From positions 1 to 64,000 of the forward strand of contig NZ_JAGQAG010000004.1 in the NCBI RefSeq assembly GCF_021405525.1: a stretch of DNA of 64,000 nt. Reading direction: 5' to 3'. A program made the translations under genes and the position numbers. This document shows positions 53,904 to 63,103 of the stretch, piece by piece (position 1 is the first letter of the stretch; every line of letters begins with the position of its first letter). This DNA is from Ruegeria pomeroyi (GTDB lineage Bacteria; Pseudomonadota; Alphaproteobacteria; Rhodobacterales; Rhodobacteraceae). The notes below the pieces were generated by a model. It ran no database searches and had not been told where the DNA came from. It saw only the letters and a program-made list of their open reading frames with translations.

Positions 53904-53928
53904 GGGCGGCCAGTGGGCCGCCCTTTTT
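53904..53928 (+). terminator. Intrinsic terminator after metK
   Basis: GGGCGGCC (53904-53911) and GGCCGCCC (53916-53923) pair perfectly with a 4-base loop, followed by TTTTT. Starts 24 bases after the stop. Confidence 0.88.
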
Positions 53929-54004
53929 CTTGAGCTGCCGCGATTGGGCTTGACCCGCGCGGTGCGGTTTTTCACCCTTGCCCGGACTTACCGGGAGACT
54001 TTGC

Positions 54005-54670
54005 ATGCACCCTCTTGCCAGGCTGACGCTTATCGCCGCGCTGACACTAAGCTCTGCGCAGGGGGCACATGCCGAAGAAGACGACCCGGTGTTCCGTGTC
54101 GAGGGCGAGACCTTGGTCTATGACACCACGCGCGGTGACGAGTCGGGCGGCACCGACGATATAGAGGTGTCTCATATCGACCGGTTGCTGGCGTTGCTGC
54201 GGCAGAACCCCGAGATCCGGGTGCTGGACCTCAACAGCACCGGTGGCAGCCTGTATGCCGGGCGCGAGATGGCGCGGATCGTGCTGGATTTCGACCTCGA
54301 TACCCTGGTTTCGGGCGAATGTTTCAGCTCTTGCGTGCGTATCTTTCTGGCCGGTGCCGGGCGGCGGATGCTGCTGGGCGCCAAGATCGGCTTTCATCAG
54401 ACCACCTGGTCACCCCGTTCGGTCGAGGAGTATTACACCGCAAATCGCGAGGCCGATGGCTGGGAGACGCCGTTCGATTTCGTCTCGTGGGTCTATGAGG
54501 ATACCCAGAGCGAGGTACATGACGATCTGGTCTATATGATCGACCGGGGTGTGGATGCGGGGTTTGCGGTGCGAACCAAGGGCGTGCGCGCGGATGACAG
54601 CTGGTACCCTTCGCGGCTGGAACTGACCCGCGCCGGGGTGCTGCGTGAACGCGCCCGCGCCGCCGAATGA
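54005..54670 (+). CDS. Exported ClpP-like/SppA-like serine protease-fold protein
   Basis: 221 residues from MHPLARLTLIAALTLSSAQG with a signal peptide ending AHA-EED. Core: IRVLDLNSTGGSLYAGREMA, then GECFSSCVRIFLAGAGRRML with a Ser in the ClpP-like nucleophile place, and AKIGFHQTTW with a His. ClpP/crotonase-fold, so perhaps a periplasmic peptidase; no membrane tail. Between metK and trmB, apparently on its own promoter. Substrate unknown. Confidence 0.7.
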   Translation: MHPLARLTLIAALTLSSAQGAHAEEDDPVFRVEGETLVYDTTRGDESGGTDDIEVSHIDRLLALLRQNPEIRVLDLNSTGGSLYAGREMARIVLDFDLDTLVSGECFSSCVRIFLAGAGRRMLLGAKIGFHQTTWSPRSVEEYYTANREADGWETPFDFVSWVYEDTQSEVHDDLVYMIDRGVDAGFAVRTKGVRADDSWYPSRLELTRAGVLRERARAAE

Positions 54671-54730
54671 GGCACCGGGCCGCGCGGCAGACCCTTGCAC
54701 CGGGCGCGCGGGCGCAGTAACCCCGCGGCC

Positions 54731-55444
54731 ATGAGCAAGACGACACCCGACCGCCCGCGCCGCAACTTCTATGGCCGCATCAAGGGCAAGACCCTGAAAC
54801 CGAACCAGCGGACCTATCTGGACGAGGACCTGACGCCCCTGTCGCCGGGTCCGGTGAGCTGGCAGGACAATCCCAGCCGCCAGCCGCTGGATCTGGACGC
54901 GCTGTTCGGCGGGCGCGAGACCTGGCTGGAGATCGGGTTCGGCGGTGGTGAGCACCTTGTGCATCAGGCGGCCTCGAATCCCGGCATCGGCATCATCGGC
55001 GCCGAACCCTATATCAACGGGGTGGCGATGCTGTTGGGCAAGATCCGGGCGGCAGGCGCTGACAATGTGCGGGTGCATCCGGGCGATGTGCGCGACCTGT
55101 TCGACGTGCTGCCGGCGCAGAGCATCGCACGCGCTTTCCTGCTCTATCCCGATCCCTGGCCCAAGAAACGGCATCACCGCCGCCGTTTCGTGACGCCCGA
55201 GCATCTGGAACCGCTGGCGCGGGTGCTGAAACCGGGTGCCATCTTTCGCGTGGCCACCGACATCCCCGACTATGTCCGCCAGACGCTGGAAGAAGTGCCG
55301 CGCGCCGGGTTCGAATGGCTGGCCGAGGCGCCCACCGACTGGCGTTTGCCCTGGGGGGACTGGATCTCGACCCGGTATGAGCAGAAGGCGCTGCGCGAAG
55401 GCCGGGTGCCGCATTACCTGACCTTCCGCCGGGTGGAGGGCTGA
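54731..55444 (+). CDS. trmB: tRNA (guanine-N7-)-methyltransferase
   Basis: 237 residues from MSKTTPDRPRRNFYGR. SAM motif LEIGFGGGEHLVHQA, FLLYPDPWPKKRHHRRR (tRNA-binding TrmB signature) and IFRVATDIPDYV. Modifies G46 in the variable loop. The stop is followed 4 bases later by repeat copy C. Confidence 0.93.
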   Translation: MSKTTPDRPRRNFYGRIKGKTLKPNQRTYLDEDLTPLSPGPVSWQDNPSRQPLDLDALFGGRETWLEIGFGGGEHLVHQAASNPGIGIIGAEPYINGVAMLLGKIRAAGADNVRVHPGDVRDLFDVLPAQSIARAFLLYPDPWPKKRHHRRRFVTPEHLEPLARVLKPGAIFRVATDIPDYVRQTLEEVPRAGFEWLAEAPTDWRLPWGDWISTRYEQKALREGRVPHYLTFRRVEG

Positions 55445-55448
55445 GGCA

Positions 55449-55510
55449 GGGGGCGCTGCCCCCCGCGCCTGCGGCGCGTCCCCCGGAGTATTTTCCGCGG
55501 AATGAAGAGG
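55449..55510 (+). repeat. Dispersed 3'-end element, copy C (after trmB)
   Basis: Hairpin 1 GGGGGC-GCT-GCCCCC (55449-55463), hairpin 2 CGCGCC-TGC-GGCGCG (55464-55478), tail TCCCCCGGAGTATTTT then GCGGAATGAAGAGG. Same order and spacing as copy B, with hairpin 2 changed on both sides so that pairing is kept. Begins 4 bases after the trmB stop, sense orientation. Confidence 0.72.
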
Positions 55511-55589
55511 GCGGTCGCGCGCCGGTTCCCGCTGGACCCTGACGGGGCAATTGGGTAATCGCGGGGGGAGTTTTTGCGAAGGAGCGCGC

Positions 55590-56936
55590 ATGTCCGGACA
55601 CGGCACCCCCATCCCGATGACCTCGCATCCCTGTGGCCCGCTGAGCGGCGTGGCCGAGGTGCCGGGCGACAAGTCGATCTCGCACCGGGCGCTGATCCTT
55701 GGCGCGATGGCGGTGGGCGAGACCCGTATCACCGGCCTGCTCGAAGGCGAGGACGTGCTGGACACCGCCAAGGCGATGCGCGCCTTTGGCGCCGAAGTGA
55801 CCCGGCATGCCGATGGGTCGTGGTCGGTGCACGGGGTCGGCGTGGGTGGCTTTGCCGAGCCGGATCAGGTGATCGATTGCGGCAATTCCGGCACAGGTGT
55901 GAGGCTGATCATGGGGGCGATGGCGACCTCGCCCATCACGGCGACCTTTACGGGCGATGCCAGCCTGAACAAGCGGCCGATGGCGCGGGTCACCGATCCG
56001 CTGGCGTTGTTTGGGGCACAGGCGGTGGGTCGCGAGGGTGGCCGGCTGCCGATGACCATCGTGGGCGCCGCCGATCCGGTACCGGTGCGTTACGAGGTGC
56101 CGGTGCCGTCGGCTCAGGTGAAATCGGCCGTGCTGCTGGCCGGGCTCAACGCACCGGGTCAGACCGTGGTGATCGAGAAGGAGGCCACCCGCGACCATTC
56201 CGAGCGGATGCTGGCGGGGTTTGGCGCCGAGGTCACGGTCGAGGATACCGACGAAGGCCGGGTCATCACCCTGACCGGGCGGCCCGAGTTGCAACCGCAG
56301 GTGATCGCGGTGCCGCGCGACCCGTCGAGCGCCGCCTTTCCGGTCTGCGCTGCGCTGATCACCCCCGGCTCGGACGTGCTGGTGCCCGGCATCGGGCTGA
56401 ACCCGACGCGCGCGGGCCTGTTTACCACGCTGCGCGAGATGGGTGCCGATCTGACCTATGAGAACGAGCGTACCGAGGGCGGCGAGCCGGTGGCCGACCT
56501 GCGCGCGCGCTATTCGCCCGACATGAAGGGCATCACCGTGCCGCCCGAACGCGCGGCCAGCATGATCGACGAATACCCGGTTCTGTCGGTGGTGGCCGCC
56601 AATGCCCAGGGCGTGACCATGATGGGTGGCGTCAAGGAGCTGCGCGTCAAGGAAAGCGACCGGATCGACGCCATGGCGCGCGGGCTGCGCGCCAATGGCG
56701 TGACCGTGGAAGAGGGCGCCGACTGGTGGGCGGTGCATGGTCTGGGCATCGGTAAGGTGCCGGGTGGCGGCACCTGCGAGAGCTTTCTGGATCACCGCAT
56801 CGCCATGTCCTTCATGGTGATGGGCATGGGAGCCATGGCGCCGGTTTCGGTTGACGATGGCAGCCCGATCGCCACCTCTTTCCCGATCTTTGAGCCGCTG
56901 ATGGGCGGTCTGGGCGCAAAGCTGGAGCGGACATGA
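55590..56936 (+). CDS. aroA: 3-phosphoshikimate 1-carboxyvinyltransferase (EPSP synthase)
   Basis: 448 residues from [18 protein letters not shown] with GAAGGAG upstream; the open frame before it is not supported. EPSPS patterns: [77 protein letters not shown]. The [10 protein letters not shown] section resembles class II enzymes. Penultimate shikimate-pathway step. Stop overlaps cmk by 4 bases. Confidence 0.95.
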   Translation: MSGHGTPIPMTSHPCGPLSGVAEVPGDKSISHRALILGAMAVGETRITGLLEGEDVLDTAKAMRAFGAEVTRHADGSWSVHGVGVGGFAEPDQVIDCGNSGTGVRLIMGAMATSPITATFTGDASLNKRPMARVTDPLALFGAQAVGREGGRLPMTIVGAADPVPVRYEVPVPSAQVKSAVLLAGLNAPGQTVVIEKEATRDHSERMLAGFGAEVTVEDTDEGRVITLTGRPELQPQVIAVPRDPSSAAFPVCAALITPGSDVLVPGIGLNPTRAGLFTTLREMGADLTYENERTEGGEPVADLRARYSPDMKGITVPPERAASMIDEYPVLSVVAANAQGVTMMGGVKELRVKESDRIDAMARGLRANGVTVEEGADWWAVHGLGIGKVPGGGTCESFLDHRIAMSFMVMGMGAMAPVSVDDGSPIATSFPIFEPLMGGLGAKLERT

Positions 56937-57550
56937 CGTTTACGGTTGCAATCGACGGACCCGCCGCAGCGGGCAAGGGCACGATTTCGAAAGCTGTCGC
57001 AGCGCATTTCGGGTTCGCCCATCTCGACACCGGCCTGCTCTATCGCGCGGTGGGTCGCCGCACGCTGAAGGGTGAGGCGGCCGAGGCCGCCGCGCGCGAC
57101 CTGCGGCCCGAGGATCTGGAGCGTGATGACCTGCGTACGGCCGAAGTGGCACAGGCCGCCAGCAAGGTGGCGGTGATCCCCGAGGTGCGCGCGGCGCTGG
57201 TCGATTTCCAGCGCGCCTTTGCCCGCCGGGCAGGCGGCGCGGTGCTGGACGGGCGCGATATCGGAACGGTGATCTGCCCCGAGGCCGAGGTGAAGCTGTT
57301 CGTTACCGCCAGCGCCGAGATACGCGCCGAACGCCGCTATCTGGAACTGGTTGGCAAGGGCCACGACACCACGCGCGAGGCGGTTCTGGCTGATGTGCGC
57401 GAACGTGACGCCCGCGATGCGGATCGCGCCACCGCGCCGATGAAACCGGCCAAGGATGCGGTGTTGTTGGATACCAGCACAATGGACATTCCCACCGCGC
57501 TGTCCGCCGCGATTGCCGAGATCGAGCGGAAGATGCCCGCGAAGGGTTAA
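56933..57550 (+). CDS. cmk: Cytidylate kinase
   Basis: 205 residues. P-loop [51 protein letters not shown] and the LID region [12 protein letters not shown]. Phosphorylates CMP/dCMP. Coupled to aroA by an ATGA overlap, a common alphaproteobacterial pair. A stop-spanning hairpin follows. Confidence 0.95.
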   Translation: MTFTVAIDGPAAAGKGTISKAVAAHFGFAHLDTGLLYRAVGRRTLKGEAAEAAARDLRPEDLERDDLRTAEVAQAASKVAVIPEVRAALVDFQRAFARRAGGAVLDGRDIGTVICPEAEVKLFVTASAEIRAERRYLELVGKGHDTTREAVLADVRERDARDADRATAPMKPAKDAVLLDTSTMDIPTALSAAIAEIERKMPAKG

Positions 57551-57563
57551 TTCCTTCGCGGGC
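57535..57563 (+). terminator. Perfect hairpin spanning the cmk stop codon
   Basis: GCCCGCGAAGG (57535-57545) pairs with CCTTCGCGGGC (57553-57563) over 11 bp, with the TAA stop in the 7-base loop. There is no T run, so it may be an RNA-stabilising or Rho-assisted end rather than a classic terminator. A second GC hairpin (GGGGCGC/GCGCCCC) lies about 10 bases later. Confidence 0.5.
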
Positions 57564-57601
57564 GGGTCGGGGCGCCGGGAAGCGCGCCCCTGAGGCCGGG
57601 A

Positions 57602-58081
57602 TCAGAGGTCGCCCACCGCGACATGCTTGATCTTGGCCCAGTTGCCATCGGCGGTGGCGGTGGTGCCGGTCACGTCCTCAAGGAACTTGTCGCGGGTCGC
57701 GGTGTTCAGGAACAGGAACAGTTTGCCATCCGCCAGAACGTACTTGTCCGGGTCGCCGTCGAACTTCTTGCCCACGGCCACGCCGTACGAGCAGAAACCG
57801 CCGTGCTGGGGCAGGTAGCGGGCCGGTTCCGATTGGAATTCCTTGAGGTTCTCTTCGGAGGTGAAATAGTAGGATGCCCCGTCGATGGTTGCCGAGTAGT
57901 TGGCAAAGCCCTCGACCGGGTTGCCGTCGCGCACCAGGGTCACCAGGTCGACGCCATGCACGGCCAGCGGCGCGCCGCCAGCCGAGATGCCGTTCGAGAC
58001 GTTGACTTCGTCCGCGGCAAAGGCGGGTGCGGCCAGCATCGGCAGCGCAGCAATCAGGGCAGTGAGTGTGAAAGTCTTCAT
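57602..58081 (-). CDS. Exported YHS-domain protein
   Basis: 159 residues from MKTFTLTALIAALPMLAAPAFA, a signal peptide with AFA-ADE cut site; AAGGA ribosome site. The rest is a YHS-like domain: LAVHGVDLVTLVRDGNPVEGF, YYFTSEENLKEFQSEPARYLPQHGGFCSYGVAVG with the YHS-type Cys. Such periplasmic proteins are thought to bind metals; role unknown. Convergent with cmk. The 151-base gap before the DUF819 gene shows no other feature. Confidence 0.82.
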   Translation of the reverse strand: MKTFTLTALIAALPMLAAPAFAADEVNVSNGISAGGAPLAVHGVDLVTLVRDGNPVEGFANYSATIDGASYYFTSEENLKEFQSEPARYLPQHGGFCSYGVAVGKKFDGDPDKYVLADGKLFLFLNTATRDKFLEDVTGTTATADGNWAKIKHVAVGDL

Positions 58082-58232
58082 GTTGAGATCCTTCCAGTGT
58101 GGTTTCAACCGGGCGGATCGGCCCGGTGACCAACAGATAGAGGCCGCAACGTGAACCTGTTATGGCAGATGGTCCCGAAAGATTTGCAGATCGTACAGAG
58201 ATTAGAATGATCGGTATGATGCGAGGGTAAGT

Positions 58233-59378
58233 CTACATAGCCGCCGCCAGGCCTGCCACAGCAACGCCCAGATAGTTGCCCACCGCATAGCCCAGGATCG
58301 CAATGGCGATGCCAGGCACAAGCAGCGCCCGGTTGCGCAGCGCGCCGCAGATCACCGGGATGAAGGGCACCGACATGATCGCGGCGCCCGAGGCGACCAG
58401 ATAGGTGTCGCGGTCGATCCCGAACAGGCGGCAGAGCAGCGCGTGCAGTGCCATCGCCCCCAGCAGGATCAAGGCGAAGTAACCGCCAAGGGCCCAGTTC
58501 ATCCCGGTCAGCACCGACAGATCCAGGAGGGTGGCCGAGCTGAGGCAGAAAATCAGGATCAGGTACATGCCAAGGTGAAAGCTGGTCGGGCTGGCATGCA
58601 ACCGGGGAACAAAGGCGCCCAGCAGGCCGAATGTTGTGATCAGAAGGATGGTCGCGGTGCCGGACCACGCCGCGGGCAGCAGGCCGGCCAGCGCCACGGC
58701 CACCCCGACGCACAGCCCCGCCACGCCAAGGGCCATGGCAGAGCCTGCCAGCCCCGACCGCTCGATCAGCCGTGCATAACCGCGCGCGCTGTCATCGGCG
58801 ATATGGGAGGTGTTGGCCGCATGAGCGCCTTGGGAGTGGGGCACAAAGGGCGGCAGGATCAACCCGGCCAGCCGCTGGCCCACAAGTACGATGACCAGCA
58901 TGTAGCCGATGGAAAACACGATGTCATAGGTCACCATGGTCAGGAACAGCGCATCGCTGGCCCCGGTCGCGGATTTGATCGCGCCCATGTTGACGCCGCT
59001 GCCGGTATAGGCGCCCACCGCCATGCCCGCGACCTGCGGCAGGTCCGCGACCCGGCCCTGAAACAGTAGCACCCCCAGCAGGCTGGCGATACAGACCGAG
59101 ACCAGCGACAGCGCCATGGCCAGCCCTGCACCGCGCGCCTCGCTAAGGGCGCGGCGCAGGTTGGCGGCAAACAGGATGAGCGGCAGGGCCAGCGCCACGC
59201 TCACCTCTTGCAGCGTGGTCTGCATATCGGCAAAGGCGCTCAGGTCGAGGCTCAGCGCCAGGGCAAAACCGGTGGCAAAGGTCAGCGGCACCACGCCGAT
59301 CCGGTCCAGCGCCGGTATCCGCGCCGCCAGCCAGATGATCAGCGCAGGGAGTATCAGCAGGATCAGGGCAAACAGCAT
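58233..59378 (-). CDS. DUF819-family membrane protein
   Basis: 381 residues with about 10 hydrophobic helices, e.g. LFALILLILPALIIWLA, SLVSVCIASLLGVLLFQG and the conserved GMAVGAYTGSGVNMGAIKSA. DUF819 proteins are uncharacterised inner-membrane transporters of the sodium/keto-acid type by fold. Here it is the last gene of the lactone oxidase operon, 9 bases after the D-amino-acid enzyme. Confidence 0.82.
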   Translation of the reverse strand: MLFALILLILPALIIWLAARIPALDRIGVVPLTFATGFALALSLDLSAFADMQTTLQEVSVALALPLILFAANLRRALSEARGAGLAMALSLVSVCIASLLGVLLFQGRVADLPQVAGMAVGAYTGSGVNMGAIKSATGASDALFLTMVTYDIVFSIGYMLVIVLVGQRLAGLILPPFVPHSQGAHAANTSHIADDSARGYARLIERSGLAGSAMALGVAGLCVGVAVALAGLLPAAWSGTATILLITTFGLLGAFVPRLHASPTSFHLGMYLILIFCLSSATLLDLSVLTGMNWALGGYFALILLGAMALHALLCRLFGIDRDTYLVASGAAIMSVPFIPVICGALRNRALLVPGIAIAILGYAVGNYLGVAVAGLAAAM

Positions 59379-59387
59379 CGGCGCCTC

Positions 59388-60560
59388 CTAATGTGTCTCG
59401 TGCCAGACCGGCCACCATTCGGTGATCGCGGTGCCGTCGAACACGGCGATATCGCCGAATTGCAGGAACAGCGCCTCGCTCTGGCGCGGGCGGAAAAACA
59501 GGAAATCACCGGGTTTCAGGGTGCTGCTTGCAGGCAGATCATACATTTCCTGATTGCTGGAATGTCCGAACAGGGGTGATCGTCGCGCGCCTGCCGGGTG
59601 ACAGGGATCGGCCAGCCAGTTGCCGCCATAGATGAAACAGGCCTTTTGCGGTGACCGGCCCAAGAGGCGCAACACCCGGCTCAGCCCCGGCGCCATCGGA
59701 ATGTCGGGCCGTTCCACGGTTTTCAGCACCGGCGCGGCGATAAAGGCGGCCGGTTGCAGCGCCTCCAGCGCGGGCAGGTCGAAATCGGTCGGTTTGACCA
59801 GGGCCGAGGCCAGCGCCACCTCGGTTTCCGGCCCGCTCCCGTCATAGAGCATGAAGGTCGTGCTGCCACCGGTGTTAATGATCAGCTTGGCGGCGGCCTC
59901 TGGCCCCAGCGTCTGGACCGCCAGCGCATGAAACCGGGCATAGGCCGCCCGCGCCTCGTCCAACGCGCGCGCCCGGCTGGCGATCAGGCGGGGCAGGCGG
60001 GCGATATGCGGCTCGTATCCCATCAGCCCGGTCAGGTGCAGGTTGGGATCGTCGCGCAGGCGGGTCAGGGCGGCGGTGAACTCCCCGGCCCGCTCCAGCG
60101 AGAATCCGCCCCGATGCAACCCGATATCGACCTCCAGACAGATGCGCAGGCGGCGGCCCGACTGTGCCGCAAGCGCGGCATATTCCGTCAGTCGTTCCGG
60201 GCTGTCGATCAGCCAATGCACTTGGGCGTCCAGAGCGGGCGATATGCCTGCCACGGCACCCACCGGCATCGGCTTGCCGAGCAGGATATCGGCCTCGGGA
60301 AACGCCACCGCCGTCTGCTGGACAAAGGGCAGGTGAAAGCTCATCAGCCTGTTGGTCTCCAGCCCGTCCATCACCAGCCGCAGCAGGTCCGGCGCGGGCA
60401 GCGATTTTTCGACCACGCGCAGCGCCAGACCGGGCGCCGTCAACCGACGCACCGCCGCCATATTGGCGGCCAGCCGTTCGCTATCCACCACCAGCGTCGG
60501 CAGGTGTCGCCCTGCCGCGACCAGTGCCGCCTGCAACTTCTGAAAATAGGCCTCAGACAT
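59388..60560 (-). CDS. DSD1-family PLP enzyme (D-threonine aldolase/D-serine dehydratase-like)
   Basis: 390 residues from MSEAYFQKLQAALVAAG. Alanine-racemase-type barrel: LPTLVVDSERLAANM, catalytic-lysine section LRVVEKSLPAPDLL, ICLEVDIGLHRGGF, and the C-terminal DSD1 domain with GHSSNQEMYDLPASS and FLFFRPRQSEALF. Acts on a D-3-hydroxy amino acid. Start overlaps the lactone oxidase stop by 8 bases. Confidence 0.83.
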   Translation of the reverse strand: MSEAYFQKLQAALVAAGRHLPTLVVDSERLAANMAAVRRLTAPGLALRVVEKSLPAPDLLRLVMDGLETNRLMSFHLPFVQQTAVAFPEADILLGKPMPVGAVAGISPALDAQVHWLIDSPERLTEYAALAAQSGRRLRICLEVDIGLHRGGFSLERAGEFTAALTRLRDDPNLHLTGLMGYEPHIARLPRLIASRARALDEARAAYARFHALAVQTLGPEAAAKLIINTGGSTTFMLYDGSGPETEVALASALVKPTDFDLPALEALQPAAFIAAPVLKTVERPDIPMAPGLSRVLRLLGRSPQKACFIYGGNWLADPCHPAGARRSPLFGHSSNQEMYDLPASSTLKPGDFLFFRPRQSEALFLQFGDIAVFDGTAITEWWPVWHETH

Positions 60561-61986
60561 CCCCGGCCCCAAACAGCGCGGCGGTATGGGGGTTGAGGAA
60601 CTTGCCCGCCGGATCAAGCCGCGCGCGCAGCGCGGCGAACCGCTCGAAATCGGGATAGAGCGCTGTCAGATCGGGGGCGGTCAGCGCATGCAGCTTGCCC
60701 CAATGGGGCCGCCCGCCATGTTCGCGCAGGATCGGTTCAATCGTGTCAAACAGCATGTCCAGCGGTTCCGAGGCCAACTTGTGCACCGCGACCGAGACCC
60801 GCGTGCCGTCGTTGAAGGGCGACAGCCACGCGTCGTCCTGTCCGGTGAACCGCACCTCCATCGGGAAGAAGCTCTCCTTGCGCGACTCCAGCGCCGACAC
60901 CACCGCGCGCACCGCCTCTTGTGCGCGGTCCTCAGGCAGGTGGTATTCCATCTCGTTCATCCGGGTGGCACGGGCGGTTGAGAGCAGCTTCCAGTATTCG
61001 TCGGTCGTATCCTCCAGCACCCCGTCGGCGGGCACCTCCAGAGCTACATAGGCGCCAAACGCGCGGCGCCGCAGCCAGGGCCACCAGCCCAGGATATCGC
61101 GCAGATCCTTGAGCGTGGCGATCCAGTCCTCGTCCTCGCTGGGCACACGCCCGGCGATCTCTCCCTGATACAGGTCATGGGTGATCACCGCCGCATAGCC
61201 CAGATTGGGCAGCACGTAGAATTCGAAATTGCGATGGGCGGCGGCCAGATCGTGCATGCGCGCGATCGCCTCATTGGTGGGCAGGATGAAGAGCTTGCGG
61301 TTCAGCGCATAGCTGGGAACCAGTTTCAGCGTATAGCGGGTGATCACCCCCAGCGTGCCCAGCGACACCCGGCCCGCGTCGAAGAGATCCGGGTCGCTGT
61401 TGCGGGTCACGTCGCGGATGGTGCCATCGGCGGTGATCAGGCGGAACCCTGTGATACAGCCATGCAAGGCCTGCAATCCGCGCCCGGTGCCATGGGTGGC
61501 GGTGCTGAACGACCCGGCCAGGGTCTGCACGTCGATATCGGGCAGGTTGGCAAAGCCCAGACCGTGTTCAGCGGCCAGCATTGCCGCCTGCCGCAGCCGG
61601 GTCCCGGCGCCAAAGGTCGCCATCCCCGCCGCCGCATCGACCGAGATCAGGCCCGACAGCCGCCCGGTATCGAGGATCATGTCCTCGCAAGGCACAAGCG
61701 CGGAAAAGGAATGGCCCGACCCCACCGGGCGAATGCGCCCCGGCCATGCGGCGATGCGCGCGGCCAGTTCCTCTTCTGAGGCGGCGGAGTAAATCTGCTC
61801 CGGTGTGGCCACCTGATATCCCGACCAGTTGCGCCAAAGCTGGCGGCCCGGTGGGGCAGGGGGGATGTCGGGACTATAGCCGGGCTGGGTGAAATCGCGG
61901 CTCAGCCAATGGGCCTGCATCGCCGCTGGCACCGCCAGCCCAGCCAGCGCGCCATAGCCCAGCAGTTTGCGCCGTGTCAGTGTCAT
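60553..61986 (-). CDS. Tat-exported FAD-linked lactone oxidase/dehydrogenase (D-arabinono-1,4-lactone oxidase family)
   Basis: 477 residues from MTLTRRKLLGYGALAGLAV, a twin-arginine signal (TRRKLLG). FAD domain with IRPVGSGHSFSALV, whose His can hold FAD covalently, and ATHGTGRGLQALHGCI. ALO C-terminal domain with GGRPHWGKLHAL, the HWGK motif of aldonolactone oxidases. It would oxidise a sugar lactone or polyol in the periplasm. The overlapping cytochrome c gene upstream suggests cytochrome, not oxygen, as acceptor (inference). The open frame runs 51 codons further up without support. Confidence 0.87.
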   Translation of the reverse strand: MTLTRRKLLGYGALAGLAVPAAMQAHWLSRDFTQPGYSPDIPPAPPGRQLWRNWSGYQVATPEQIYSAASEEELAARIAAWPGRIRPVGSGHSFSALVPCEDMILDTGRLSGLISVDAAAGMATFGAGTRLRQAAMLAAEHGLGFANLPDIDVQTLAGSFSTATHGTGRGLQALHGCITGFRLITADGTIRDVTRNSDPDLFDAGRVSLGTLGVITRYTLKLVPSYALNRKLFILPTNEAIARMHDLAAAHRNFEFYVLPNLGYAAVITHDLYQGEIAGRVPSEDEDWIATLKDLRDILGWWPWLRRRAFGAYVALEVPADGVLEDTTDEYWKLLSTARATRMNEMEYHLPEDRAQEAVRAVVSALESRKESFFPMEVRFTGQDDAWLSPFNDGTRVSVAVHKLASEPLDMLFDTIEPILREHGGRPHWGKLHALTAPDLTALYPDFERFAALRARLDPAGKFLNPHTAALFGAGDV

Positions 61987-62360
61987 TGCCGCCCCTCCCC
62001 GGACATGAAGATGATCAGCGCAGTCAGTTGATCGTCCGAACAATCGAGGCAGAGGCCCATCGCGGGCATGTTCCCGAATCCGTTGCGCGCCGATAGCAAC
62101 AGGCCATGTTCCCCGCGCTCTTTTTCCCGCGCAGCCCACGCCGGGGCAAAGCCTGTCAAAGGCGCCTGCGCCTCGACCAGCGCATGACAGGCCATGCAGG
62201 ACCGTTCATAGATCGTCGCCAACTCCGGGTCGGTCGGGCGCAGGGTCTCGGCCCTGGCTATATCACCCGCCTCGGGTTCCGGAGGTGCCCCGTCACCGGA
62301 GAGCCACCACCAGAGCGCCGCCAAAACAAGTACCGAGACCAACAGGATCAACGCGCGCAT
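61983..62360 (-). CDS. Membrane-anchored c-type cytochrome
   Basis: 125 residues. N-terminal anchor ALILLVSVLVLAALWWWLS, then YERSCMACHALVEAQ with the CxxCH heme motif and NMPAMGLCLDCSDDQL with a Met ligand. Single-heme, class I-like. Overlaps the oxidase gene by ATGA and TetR by one base; likely electron acceptor for the Tat-exported flavoprotein. Confidence 0.87.
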   Translation of the reverse strand: MRALILLVSVLVLAALWWWLSGDGAPPEPEAGDIARAETLRPTDPELATIYERSCMACHALVEAQAPLTGFAPAWAAREKERGEHGLLLSARNGFGNMPAMGLCLDCSDDQLTALIIFMSGEGRQ

Positions 62361-63016
62361 CAGCTCTCCTCCGCAGGAGAGCGCCGCAGGTAGAGCGACA
62401 GATAGGCATCCAGCGCGCGCACCATTTCTTCGTGATACTGTGCCTCCAGCGCGGGCGTGGCCTGTCGCGCCATCCGGTCCTCCAACGTCAGGGCGATCTG
62501 CACGGCGGTGGTCGCCACCACCTGCGGATCGCCGCCGGTAAACCCGTCCAGCCCCCGCGCCCAGCGGTCGACCAGAAAGCCCACCAGTTCCGCATTGTCG
62601 TCATCCTCGACGCTCTGCACCCCGCGCAGCGAGGCCAGCAACAGCAGGAGGCCCCGGTAATAGGGATGCTCGGCCATGAACACGCGGATCCCCTCCAGCG
62701 TGCGGCGGATGCGCAACACCAGATCGGGCTCGCTCTCGGTGGCGGCAATCGTTTCCATGAAATGGTGGCGCAGGTCGCCCGCGGCGCGGGCCGACAGCTC
62801 GTCGAGCAGGTCGCGCAGGGTGGGAAAGTAGCGATAGATCGAGCTGACGGGCACGCCGGCCCGCTCGGCAATCAGCGAGGTGTTCAGATCGCCCGGCGGC
62901 CGCTCGGCCAACAGCGCGGCGGCGGCATCCAGGATATCGGCAACCCGCTGGCGCGCGCGGGCCTGTTTCGGCGTCGCGCGGGTATGCATCGGGGTGTCGG
63001 TTTCAGATGAACCCAT
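62360..63016 (-). CDS. TetR-family regulator heading the lactone oxidase operon
   Basis: 218 residues from MGSSETDTPMHTRATP; MHTRATP 9 codons later is possible too. HTH: DILDAAAALLAERPPGDLN, SLIAERAGVPVSSIYRYFPTLRDLL. The C-terminal domain has no recognised ligand motif. First gene of a five-gene string with overlaps or very short gaps (TetR, cytochrome, oxidase, DSD1, DUF819), so it would regulate itself and them. Confidence 0.87.
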   Translation of the reverse strand: MGSSETDTPMHTRATPKQARARQRVADILDAAAALLAERPPGDLNTSLIAERAGVPVSSIYRYFPTLRDLLDELSARAAGDLRHHFMETIAATESEPDLVLRIRRTLEGIRVFMAEHPYYRGLLLLLASLRGVQSVEDDDNAELVGFLVDRWARGLDGFTGGDPQVVATTAVQIALTLEDRMARQATPALEAQYHEEMVRALDAYLSLYLRRSPAEES

Positions 63017-63042
63017 GGCTCCGCTCTCCTCTCGTCAGAAAG

Positions 63043-63067
63043 CGGAAACTTTTTCCGAAAAATTTTC
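63043..63067. repeat. Short tandem AT-rich palindromes before the TetR gene
   Basis: CGGAAA/TTTCCG (63043-63057, three-base centre) and GAAAA/TTTTC (63057-63067, one-base centre) follow each other in the gap between hpaH and tetR. They resemble the longer palindromes at 12590 and 30214. They could be an operator for the TetR protein or a repeat. Confidence 0.4.
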
Positions 63068-63103
63068 AACTTCTTTCGCGCCTGACGTGGCCGCAGCCGC
63101 GCG

